Assembly (NCBI GenBank): GCA_013151935.1
Contig: JAADHI010000053.1
Span: forward strand, 1-35,298
DNA from: Candidatus Manganitrophaceae bacterium
GTDB taxonomy: Bacteria; Nitrospirota; Nitrospiria; SBBL01; JAADHI01
Reading direction: 5' to 3'
Length of the DNA stretch: 35,298 nucleotides
Within the stretch, counting starts at the first letter, position 1. Each line of letters opens with the position of its first letter. Shown here one piece after another: positions 1 to 8,512 of the stretch. Under the pieces are notes generated by a model. The model was given only the letters and a program-made list of their open reading frames with translations, had not been told where the DNA came from and made no database searches. A program made the position numbers and the translations under genes.

Positions 1-76
1 TAGATTTATTCATCTCTAATGCCTTAAAATAACTGTTAACTTTAGAATTAATGAAATGACCTAACCTAATTATTGT

Positions 77-98
77 ACGGATTTTTCATCCGTTTTTT
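77..98 (+). terminator. Short hairpin followed by a T run (ACGGAT-ttttc-ATCCGT-TTTTT), possible intrinsic terminator
   Basis: Perfect 6-bp inverted repeat followed directly by T's. Confidence 0.45.
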
Positions 99-348
99 AG
101 GCGTTTATCCTGAATAAAAATCTTTAATAATCCTATTATTTTTTGTTCTAAACAGATAGAATTCTGCCTAATCCTCTCCCATATCCCGCATTCTACATTT
201 ACTGAGCCTCTAAAGATTTTCCGCGACCAAAGACTGGCCCTCAGGATAAAGCCTTTCTTTTGAGCAAACTGCAAGTCCCTCAAAAGACGCTCCTTCATCC
301 TGACAAGGAGTACTAGGGATCTTGCTTGTTTAATGCGTAACATCTGTC

Positions 349-376
349 CACTGGATTTCCGCTTTCGCGGAAATGA
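349..376. repeat. REP-like palindromic repeat (CACTGGATTTCCGCTTTCGCGGAAATGACGC region)
   Basis: ATTTCCGCTTTCGCGGAAAT near-perfect palindrome; resembles 28848-28876. Confidence 0.55.
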
Positions 377-550
377 CGCTTGTATGACATTAATCTTTAG
401 TCTGATAAGGAAGAGCCGAATATGTCATATGAAAAAACAAAAGTCAAAACAGCCTATATTCCCCAAAATAAAATTGGATTCTTATCATATGTCCGAAGAT
501 TTGGAATGGCAGGGTCATCCTGATACACAGGCGAAGTGTTCTATGAGGAC

Positions 551-886
551 TTATTTGAGTTGTTTGTAGCCATAATATATTTTTGAATTTCTTGTCCCGA
601 TATTTTTAATGCTGTGTTTGCACTTTGCGGGGATAAATAATTCTTGATTCCGTTTCAATTGAAATGTTTTCCCTTCAAGGGTCACTTCAGTCTTTCCATT
701 GCCGTTCACGAATAACTCGTCCTGATTTTCATGAACGGCATTTGAGACGCCTTTCTCAAGCTCTAGATTCCCCGTTTCAAAAGAGAAACCGCGTTCAAGC
801 CAGTTTGCTCTCAATTCGTCTTCTGTCATCTCTATGTCTTTCTTGCTTCGGTCCGGATATCCGGTGCTAGACCCATGCGAAAACAA
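551..886 (-). CDS. Cupin-domain protein (small, cupin_2-like); true start may be the internal Met at MTEDELRANW
   Basis: ORF with ...DELFVNGNGKTEVTLEGKTFQLKRNQELFIPAKCKHSIKNIG..., typical of the conserved cupin barrel. Confidence 0.6.
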   Translation of the reverse strand: MFSHGSSTGYPDRSKKDIEMTEDELRANWLERGFSFETGNLELEKGVSNAVHENQDELFVNGNGKTEVTLEGKTFQLKRNQELFIPAKCKHSIKNIGTRNSKIYYGYKQLK

Positions 887-894
887 AGACCCGA

Positions 895-1581
895 TCAGCC
901 TATCTGTTCTTGAGGGATATTGATGACCAGTGTTACGCCTTTTTCATTTACATTATTTTCAAAAACCATCCATCCACCGTGTTGTTTGACGATTTGTTGT
1001 GAAATCGCAAGCCCTAAGCCCGATCCATTGCGTTTCGTCGTGAAAAAGGGAAAAAAGATTTTTTCTAGATTTTCTGGTGGAATGCCTGGGCCGCTGTCTT
1101 GTATTTTAATCATTAAATGCTGTTTAGGTCTCTTGACTTGAATTTCAAGCCTGCCCTTGCCCTGCATCGCCTGAAGGGCATTGAGTATCGCGTTAACCAA
1201 GACTTGATGCATTGCATCGGGATCAAGTCGAGCTTGCGGCAAGTGCTCAGGAATGTCTGTCCGAATCACTTGTATTGCATTTTGTTCCGGTGTTATGGCG
1301 AAGCTTAAGGCTTTTTGGATGAGTGTGCCGATGTCGACTGTTTCGTATTGTAGCTCAGGGACTCTGCCGTATTGTAGAAATTCGCCCAGGAAACGGTTGA
1401 GGCGTTTGACTTCAGTGACAATGGCTTCAGCCAGTGCCTGTTGGTTTTTGTCCTGCGTTTTTTGTGCAAGTAACTCGACCAGAGATTGGATGACCGCGAG
1501 TGGATTTCGGATTTCGTGAACGACGCCGACAGAGAGCATTCTGAGGGCAGAAAATTCTTCTTCTGTTTTTGTAGTTGACAA
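895..1581 (-). CDS. Soluble sensor histidine kinase (HisKA + HATPase_c), no obvious sensor domain
   Basis: H-box VGVVHEIRNPLAVIQSL, N-box LVNAILNALQAM, G1 DSGPGIPPENLEKIFFPFFTTK, G2 GSGLGLAISQQIVKQHGG. Confidence 0.9.
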   Translation of the reverse strand: MSTTKTEEEFSALRMLSVGVVHEIRNPLAVIQSLVELLAQKTQDKNQQALAEAIVTEVKRLNRFLGEFLQYGRVPELQYETVDIGTLIQKALSFAITPEQNAIQVIRTDIPEHLPQARLDPDAMHQVLVNAILNALQAMQGKGRLEIQVKRPKQHLMIKIQDSGPGIPPENLEKIFFPFFTTKRNGSGLGLAISQQIVKQHGGWMVFENNVNEKGVTLVINIPQEQIG

Positions 1582-1741
1582 GGGAAAGGGAACCTTTTTA
1601 GAATCTACAGATTTTTCTGAGTGCTTTACAGAGCACTCAATGTTATCACCATCGTTATGGCTAAAGTAAGTGGGTTTTTGTACGTGTAAGGATGTTCTAA
1701 CATTAAGACGCTGAATCAGTGAAATAAGTGGAGGCAGTATT

Positions 1742-2947
1742 ATGGCAAAGGTATTAGAAGGACCGGGGATGCGGCTCCTTTCAAAATGGGGTATGGCAGT
1801 GCCGAATTATGTGGTGATTACCGAAGCGGCACAGATCGATAATTTGTCCGAGGCCAACCCCTGGCTGAGAGAATGTAAATTGGTGGTTAAAGCCCATGAG
1901 GCCCTCGGGGGTCGGATGAAGTTGGGTTTGGTTAAAGTCGGACTCGATTTAGACGGTGCGCGGGCTGCGGCGAAAGAAATGATTGGTAAGGCTGTGGCCG
2001 AAGTGACGATTTCTCAGGTCATTATCTCTGAGATGGTGGAACACGACGAGGAATATTATCTGGCGGTCACATCGACCCGTGATGGTGCGGAAATTCTCTT
2101 GACCAGTATGGGAGGCATTGAAGTCGAAGCCAATTGGGAAAAAGTGAAAAAACTTGCAGTGCCTTTGGGTGCTGATCCTGATATGCAGGCTTTGACAGAT
2201 TTGGCAAAGGATGCGGGTTTTGACGAAGCTTTGCTGCCACGTGTTGCCAGTTTTGCAAATAAGCTTTTCAAATGTTACGACCAGGAAGATGGCAGCTATC
2301 TGGAAATCAACCCCCTGGTGAGGCGCAGTTCCAATGGCGAACTAACCGCATTAGATGCTGTGACAATGGTGGATGGGGATGCACGTTTTCGTCACCCGGA
2401 TTGGAATTTCAATTTTGCCTCTGAATTTGGTCGTCCCTACTCGGACAATGAAAAAGTCATTATGGATATTGACTCTAAAGTAAAGGGTTCTGTGAAATTT
2501 ATTGAAATTCCCGGGGGCGATACGGCCTTGCTTCCCGCAGGTGGCGGGGCTTCGGTTTATTATTCAGATGCGGTATTGGCGATGGGTGGGACGCTGGCGA
2601 ATTATGCGGAGTATTCCGGTGATCCGCCCGACTGGGCTGTTGAAGCCTTGACAGAAAAAGTGTGCGCCCTTAAAGGCATCAAACGCATTATTGTGGGCGG
2701 TGCCATTGCGAACTTTACCAATGTAAAAAAGACTTTTTCCGGTATTATTAAGGGATTTCGAAAAGCCAAGGCTGATGGGAAATTGGAAGATGTTTCGATT
2801 TGGGTTCGGCGTGGCGGCCCTTTTGAAAAAGAGGGTTTGGCTGCAATGAAGGTGCTTGAGGGCGAAGGGTTTGATATTCATGTTTATGATCGTTACACCC
2901 CTCTGACTGATATCGTGGACTATGCAATTGTGGGAGGTGGCAAATGA
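1742..2947 (+). CDS. aclB: ATP-citrate lyase, small (ATP-grasp) subunit
   Basis: 401 aa ATP-grasp succinyl-CoA-synthetase-beta-like protein; SD GGAGG upstream; ATGA overlap with the aclA-like ORF. Confidence 0.88.
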   Translation: MAKVLEGPGMRLLSKWGMAVPNYVVITEAAQIDNLSEANPWLRECKLVVKAHEALGGRMKLGLVKVGLDLDGARAAAKEMIGKAVAEVTISQVIISEMVEHDEEYYLAVTSTRDGAEILLTSMGGIEVEANWEKVKKLAVPLGADPDMQALTDLAKDAGFDEALLPRVASFANKLFKCYDQEDGSYLEINPLVRRSSNGELTALDAVTMVDGDARFRHPDWNFNFASEFGRPYSDNEKVIMDIDSKVKGSVKFIEIPGGDTALLPAGGGASVYYSDAVLAMGGTLANYAEYSGDPPDWAVEALTEKVCALKGIKRIIVGGAIANFTNVKKTFSGIIKGFRKAKADGKLEDVSIWVRRGGPFEKEGLAAMKVLEGEGFDIHVYDRYTPLTDIVDYAIVGGGK

Positions 2948-4755
2948 GTATTATTACCAATAAAGAGACACGTGTCGTGATTCAGGGTGGCCCTGCGGGG
3001 GTCAGTGCGGCAAAACGCATGGCGGAATTTTGCCATTTAAGCCAGATTCCTTTTAATGTGTTTGTTTTTCCGCCCAGTGCAGGAAAAACAAACGAGATTG
3101 CCTTTGGCAGTACCCTTGTTTCAGTGCCCATTTTCAAAAGTGTTGCGGCTGCGACGGAGGTTTTTCCTGAGATTAACACCTCCTTGATTTATATCGCCCC
3201 AAACCGTGCCTTTGCAGGCACGATGGAAGCACTGGATGCACCCAATATTAAGCTCGTTTCTATGATTACGGAAGGTGTGCCTGAAAAAGACGCCAAACAA
3301 CTGAGAATCGAAGCTGAAAAACGGAATAAAGTGTTTAACGGCCCTTCTTCTATTGGTGTGATTTCTGCTGGAGAGTCGCGTCTCGGTGTCATTGGTGGAT
3401 CCTACGATAACCTCATGCTGTGTAAGCTGCATCGTCAGGGCTTTGGTGTGATTACAAAATCGGGGGGTCTTTCAAACGAAATCATGTGGATCTGTAGCCA
3501 ATTTGCGGATGGCATCACCACTGCGATTGGCATTGGTGGAGATACCTATCCCGGCTCAGATTTTGTGACCTATCTCGAAAAATTTGAAGATGATCTCCAG
3601 ACCAAAGTTGTGGTGATGGTGGGTGAAATGGGTGGCGATTTAGAAGAAAAAGCCGCCACGTGGTTTGGCGAAAAGAAACGTCGCATTCAACTGATTGCCG
3701 TTGTCTCGGGGTATTGCCAGGAACAATTGCCCAAGGGTATGAAGTTTGGTCATGCCGGTGCAAAAGAAGGTCTGCATGGCGAAGGTTCAGCCAGAAACAA
3801 AGCGGAAGCCCTAAAAGCCGCGGGTGCCATCGTGCCAGATACTTTTGGCGGCTTAGGCCCTGCAATCAAAGCAGCTTACGAAGAAATTCTTGCCAGCGGA
3901 GCCTTAGAGGGAAAAGAAGAGCTTGCGCCACGACACTTACCTAGAACCATTGAAGAAACGATTAAAGATGGCGATGTTTTTGCTGAGCCTTTGATTAAGT
4001 CCTCCATTTGCGACGACCGGGGTGAGGAACCACTTTATAACGGGTATCCTGCCTCCGAGCTGATTGATAAAGGCTATCAGATTCCCCATGTCATTGGTCT
4101 GCTTTGGGACAAACGTCTGGTCACGCCCGTTGAAGCAGAGATCATCAAACGTATTGTTATATTGTCTGCGGATCACGGCCCTTGTGTCTCGGGGGCTCTG
4201 GTGACCATTATTGGCGCGTGTGCGGGTATTAGCATGGCGCAAGCGGTGGCAGCCGGGATGATTATGATCGGCCCACGTTTTGGTGGTGCGGTCACCGGTG
4301 CCGGAAAATGGTTTAGTTACGGGGTCAAAAACAAAATGTCGGTCGATGATTTTCTCACGCACATGAAAAAAAATGTTGGCCCTGTGCCGGGTATTGGTCA
4401 TCGTGTGAAATCACTGCGCAACCCAGATAAACGTGTCAAATCCTTGATTGCGTATGTCAAATCCACAGGGATTCCGACACCCCATCTTGATTTTGCCTTG
4501 GCGATTGAGGAAAAAACGACAGCCAAAAAAGACACCTTGATTTTAAATGTAGACGGCACGATGGCGGCGATCTTGGTGGATTTACGTTTTCCTGTTGATG
4601 CCTTGAACGGATTTTTCATCCTTTCCAGAACCATCGGGATGATTGGTCATTGGATCGACCAAAAACGAGAAGGAAGTCGCCTCATCCGTCTCTTCAAATA
4701 TCTGGCGAATTACACCTCTCACAAAAAGAGAGCCGTGCCACCACTCGATTCCTAA
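2944..4755 (+). CDS. aclA: ATP-citrate lyase, large subunit (CoA-ligase + citrate-synthase-like domain)
   Basis: 603 aa; phospho-His-type motif KFGHAGAKEG, C-terminal citrate synthase-like region (GPCVSGALVTIIGACAG, GIGHRVKS, PTPHLDFALA). Confidence 0.92.
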   Translation: MSIITNKETRVVIQGGPAGVSAAKRMAEFCHLSQIPFNVFVFPPSAGKTNEIAFGSTLVSVPIFKSVAAATEVFPEINTSLIYIAPNRAFAGTMEALDAPNIKLVSMITEGVPEKDAKQLRIEAEKRNKVFNGPSSIGVISAGESRLGVIGGSYDNLMLCKLHRQGFGVITKSGGLSNEIMWICSQFADGITTAIGIGGDTYPGSDFVTYLEKFEDDLQTKVVVMVGEMGGDLEEKAATWFGEKKRRIQLIAVVSGYCQEQLPKGMKFGHAGAKEGLHGEGSARNKAEALKAAGAIVPDTFGGLGPAIKAAYEEILASGALEGKEELAPRHLPRTIEETIKDGDVFAEPLIKSSICDDRGEEPLYNGYPASELIDKGYQIPHVIGLLWDKRLVTPVEAEIIKRIVILSADHGPCVSGALVTIIGACAGISMAQAVAAGMIMIGPRFGGAVTGAGKWFSYGVKNKMSVDDFLTHMKKNVGPVPGIGHRVKSLRNPDKRVKSLIAYVKSTGIPTPHLDFALAIEEKTTAKKDTLILNVDGTMAAILVDLRFPVDALNGFFILSRTIGMIGHWIDQKREGSRLIRLFKYLANYTSHKKRAVPPLDS

Positions 4756-4772
4756 ATCGATAAAGATCACAA

Positions 4773-4818
4773 AACGCAGAGGCAATCTGTATCCTTGATT
4801 CAAGGTTGTCTCTGCGTT
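4773..4818 (+). promoter_or_regulatory. Intergenic stem-loop between aclA and aconitase (AACGCAGAGGCAA ... TTGTCTCTGCGTT), no T tract
   Basis: 13-bp inverted repeat with one G-T wobble; nested palindrome CCTTGATTCAAGG in the loop. Confidence 0.5.
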
Positions 4819-4881
4819 AAAATCAGGCGCCCCGTCCCGCAGGAAATTTGAAGATAAGACGGGGGAGCCCTTTTTAAGGAG

Positions 4882-7134
4882 ATGACAATGTCAACTAAAA
4901 CAATAGAAACACAGTATCAGCAGATGTCCGTCCGCGTGGATGCCATGCGTAAGAAAGTCGGTCACCCTTTAACACTGACCGAAAAGATTCTTTTTTCTCA
5001 CTTAGACAATCCTGAAGCTCAAGTTTTAGAACGTGGAAAAGCCCAACTTGCTCTCCGTCCTGACCGAGTGGCCATGCAGGATGCGACGGCTCAGATGGCC
5101 ATGCTGCAATTTATTCAGGCCAAGAAAAAACGTGCTGCTGTGCCCACAACCATTCATTGTGACCATTTAATTCGGGCACAAAGTGGTGCAAAAGAAGACA
5201 TTGATCGTGCCATTGCCGAAAACAAGGAAGTGTATGATTTTCTTGCTTCTGCTTCGGAGAAATATGGCATCGGTTTCTGGAAACCGGGTGCGGGCATCAT
5301 TCACCAGGTTGTGCTTGAAAACTATGCCTATCCGGGTGGATTGATCATCGGTACAGATTCCCATACACCCAATGGCGGTGGTTTGGGCATGCTCGCAATT
5401 GGTGTGGGTGGCGCAGACGCAGGCGAAGTCATGGCAGGTCTACCTTGGGAAGTTTTACATCCCAAGCTCTTAGGGGTGCGTTTGACCGGTTCTCTTCAGG
5501 GTTGGGCCTCTGCAAAGGATGTGATTCTGTCTTTACTTGGAAAATTGACGACAAAGGGTGGAACAAATAAAATTGTCGAGTATTTTGGTCCGGGTGCTGA
5601 AACGATCAGTGCAACAGGAAAAGGCACCATTACCAACATGGGGGCCGAGTTGGGGGCGACCACTTCTGTTTTTCCCTATGATCACAAGATGGCCGCCTAT
5701 TTGAAAATTACGGATCGTGCGGATATTGCGGCCTTGGCCGAAGAAAACAAAGCCCTTTTAACCGCCGACCCGGAGGTCTTGGCTGATCCTGAAAACTATT
5801 ATGATGAGGTGGTTGAAATCAACTTGTCCGAATTAGAGCCTTATGTGGTTGGCCCACATTCTCCTGATTTGGCCCGTCCCATTTCTGCATTGGGTGATGA
5901 AGCCCGTGAAAAAGGGTATCCCATGGAAGTCAGGGCGGCCTTGGTTGGAAGTTGCACGAACTCCTCTTATGAAGACATTACCCGTGCAGCCCATATCGCT
6001 CGCCAAGGCTTAAAGGCGGGTCTGAAAGCCAAAGGCATCTTTTTGATTTCTCCAGGTTCCGAACGGATTTATCACACCATGAAACGTGATGGGTTTATGA
6101 AAACCTTTGAGGAAATGGGCGGTACTGTTTTAGCGAATGCCTGTGGCCCTTGTATTGGGCAGTGGAAACGCGAAGATGTGGAAAAAGGCACGGCCAATTC
6201 AATTTTTAGCTCCTTTAATCGCAATTTTAAAGCCCGGAACGACGGCAATACAGAGACACTTTCTTTCTTGAGTAGTCCTGAGCTTGTCACTGTGATGGCT
6301 TTTGCAGGAAACCTGGGTTTTAATCCGCTCACGGATAGCTTGGAAACAGCAGACGGCACAAAAATTAAATTCGAACCCCCGCAAGGGCAGGAACTTCCGG
6401 CCAATGGTTTTGCAAAAGGGGAAGAGGGTTTGATTCCTCCTGCAGCAAATGGGGATGGTATTTCCGTGATCGTTCCAGAGGAAAGTGAGCGCTTACAACT
6501 GCTTGCGCCGTTTCCGATCTGGGATGGCAAAGATTTTGAGGATTTGATTGTATTGCTTAAGGTCAAAGGCAAATGCACCACAGATCATATTTCTCCGGCT
6601 GGCCCCTGGCTACGTTATCGAGGTCATTTGGATCGCATCAGTGACAATATGTTTTTGGGGGCGAACAACGTTTTTACCGATACCCCGGGAAAAGCAAACG
6701 ACATGCTTTCCGATGAAAAAGACCTCACCCCCGCACAAGTCGCGCGACGCTACAAGTTAAAGGGCGCGGCCTCCATTGTGATTGGGGACGAAAACTACGG
6801 GGAAGGCAGCTCTCGCGAGCATGCCGCGATGTCGCCGCGTTTTCTGGGTGTCAAAGTCGTGATTACCAAAAGTTTTGCGCGGATTCATGAGACTAATTTG
6901 AAAAAACAGGGAGTCTTGCCGCTGACTTTTGCCCATCCGGATGACTGGGAAAAGATCGGAGAAAGTGATCGTGTGAGTGTGCGGGGTTTGGCCGATTTAG
7001 CACCGGAAAAACCGGTTGATGTCGTGATCCTGAAAGATGGCAAGGAAACCTGTATTCAAACAAATCACAGTTTGACGGAACAACAGGTGCTCTGGTTTAA
7101 GGCCGGTTCAGCCTTAAATGCCCTGAATGCATGA
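4882..7134 (+). CDS. Aconitate hydratase; initiation probably at the internal ATG at 4888 (MSTKTIETQYQQ)
   Basis: 750 aa; Fe-S cysteine motifs GSCTNSSYEDI and ANACGPCIGQW, swivel domain GDENYGEGSSREHAAMSPRFLGVKVVI. Confidence 0.93.
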   Translation: MTMSTKTIETQYQQMSVRVDAMRKKVGHPLTLTEKILFSHLDNPEAQVLERGKAQLALRPDRVAMQDATAQMAMLQFIQAKKKRAAVPTTIHCDHLIRAQSGAKEDIDRAIAENKEVYDFLASASEKYGIGFWKPGAGIIHQVVLENYAYPGGLIIGTDSHTPNGGGLGMLAIGVGGADAGEVMAGLPWEVLHPKLLGVRLTGSLQGWASAKDVILSLLGKLTTKGGTNKIVEYFGPGAETISATGKGTITNMGAELGATTSVFPYDHKMAAYLKITDRADIAALAEENKALLTADPEVLADPENYYDEVVEINLSELEPYVVGPHSPDLARPISALGDEAREKGYPMEVRAALVGSCTNSSYEDITRAAHIARQGLKAGLKAKGIFLISPGSERIYHTMKRDGFMKTFEEMGGTVLANACGPCIGQWKREDVEKGTANSIFSSFNRNFKARNDGNTETLSFLSSPELVTVMAFAGNLGFNPLTDSLETADGTKIKFEPPQGQELPANGFAKGEEGLIPPAANGDGISVIVPEESERLQLLAPFPIWDGKDFEDLIVLLKVKGKCTTDHISPAGPWLRYRGHLDRISDNMFLGANNVFTDTPGKANDMLSDEKDLTPAQVARRYKLKGAASIVIGDENYGEGSSREHAAMSPRFLGVKVVITKSFARIHETNLKKQGVLPLTFAHPDDWEKIGESDRVSVRGLADLAPEKPVDVVILKDGKETCIQTNHSLTEQQVLWFKAGSALNALNA

Positions 7135-7145
7135 TTGACTTATAA

Positions 7146-7835
7146 ATGACAGTCTCTTCAGCAAAAGAAAAAACATCTCACACCGTGAAGGTTGAGATTA
7201 TGGGGAAGCAGCATTACGTCCCCGAAGGTCTGACGATGCTGCAGGCCATGTGGCACACGGGTCATGAATTGACCCGTGGTGTCGGATGCCTTGGTGGTAT
7301 TTGTGGGGCCTGTCCCTCAAAATATACAACTCCCGAAGACGCTAAAATTAAGACGGCCTTGGCTTGCCAGACCCAGGTTGAGGAGGGTATGTCGTTTTCC
7401 TTAACTGCGGCCTACTATCCCAACCGTAAAGTTGTTTCTGATTTCAAAAAAATGGAAGATCCGAAACAGGAGATTTTCCGTCTTTACCCGGAAACAGCCC
7501 TTTGCCGAAACTGTGATGCCTGTACTCGGGCCTGCCCCAAGGGTATTGATGTGCGCACCGGGGTTTGGAAGGCGGCTTTTGGTCAGTTTAAAGAGGGAGC
7601 CGATCTGTTTCTTTCTTGTGTCATGTGCAGTCTTTGTGTGCCAGTTTGCATCGCCGATATTGCCCCCAACCAGGTTGGGCTTTACATGCGTCGGGCGCAG
7701 GGGATCTTTTTTAATGAAAAGTCCAGTCATCTTTTGGCCCGTTTGGAAGAGATTGAGCAGGGCAAGTTTGATGCAGAATGGGAGCAGCTTTTAAGTCTAT
7801 CGGACGAGGCCATTATCTCTAAATCCTTGGCTTAA
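7146..7835 (+). CDS. Fumarate reductase/succinate dehydrogenase-type iron-sulfur subunit (N-terminal 2Fe-2S-like + C-terminal 4Fe-4S domains), copy 1
   Basis: GVGCLGGICGACP, CRNCDACTRACPKGID and CVMCSLCVPVC motifs. Confidence 0.8.
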   Translation: MTVSSAKEKTSHTVKVEIMGKQHYVPEGLTMLQAMWHTGHELTRGVGCLGGICGACPSKYTTPEDAKIKTALACQTQVEEGMSFSLTAAYYPNRKVVSDFKKMEDPKQEIFRLYPETALCRNCDACTRACPKGIDVRTGVWKAAFGQFKEGADLFLSCVMCSLCVPVCIADIAPNQVGLYMRRAQGIFFNEKSSHLLARLEEIEQGKFDAEWEQLLSLSDEAIISKSLA

Positions 7836-7855
7836 TTAGCCCTTAAAAAGGGAGA

Positions 7856-8500
7856 TTGATCATTTCAAGATCTGTAGCGATTACCCTTGATGGCGAAGCA
7901 CATCAGGTTCCGGAGGCCATTACGATTATTCAGGCCATGTGGCATCTGGGTCGGTCGATGGAAAAAAATATCGGTTGTCTCGGTGGCGCTTGTGGTGCTT
8001 GTGTTGTTGTAACGCGTTTGCCTGGACAGATGCTTCCTCACACCGCTCTCGCCTGCCAAATGATGGTTGCCGAAGGTTTGAATGTCAGCTTTCTTCAGGG
8101 CGATCCTTCTCAAAAAGCACTTGCCCCATTGCCCGCAGAATCTCCCAGTCGTGAGACGGTTTTTCAATATTATCCCGAAACAAAACGCTGTGTGGCTTGT
8201 GGTGCCTGTACCACAGCCTGCCCCCAAAAGATTGATGTCATGGCCGGTGTGCGTGAGATGATGATGGGGGATCTTGCCGTGGTTGCAGAGCGTTTTACCA
8301 CTTGTGTTTCATGTGACCTGTGTGCTGTTGTTTGTGAATCTCGCATTCGTCCTTATCGCATGGGTTTATATGCGCGACGTTTGGCGGGCGCATTTCATCC
8401 CCAAAAACCCCTGCAACTCCTTAATCGTATTGAAGAAATCGCTTCGGATAAATTCAAGGCAGAGTGGGAGGACGTGATGCAGGTGGGCAAAAATGTCTAA
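7856..8500 (+). CDS. Fumarate reductase/succinate dehydrogenase-type iron-sulfur subunit, paralogous copy 2; start codon uncertain (TTG 7856 or ATT 7862)
   Basis: IGCLGGACGACV, CVACGACTTACPQKID, CVSCDLCAVVC; clearly similar along its length to 7146-7835. Confidence 0.8.
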   Translation: MIISRSVAITLDGEAHQVPEAITIIQAMWHLGRSMEKNIGCLGGACGACVVVTRLPGQMLPHTALACQMMVAEGLNVSFLQGDPSQKALAPLPAESPSRETVFQYYPETKRCVACGACTTACPQKIDVMAGVREMMMGDLAVVAERFTTCVSCDLCAVVCESRIRPYRMGLYARRLAGAFHPQKPLQLLNRIEEIASDKFKAEWEDVMQVGKNV

Positions 8501-8512
8501 GGAAAATGATGT

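Noticed and set aside
86-343. 85-aa minus-strand ORF near the window start
   Set aside because: No recognisable domain, AT-rich, and partly overlaps a repeat-containing region; not supported as a gene.
3515-3865. Long antisense ORFs inside aclA, aconitase, sucC/sucD and polA
   Set aside because: They mirror the codon bias of strongly supported genes on the opposite strand and show no domain motifs.
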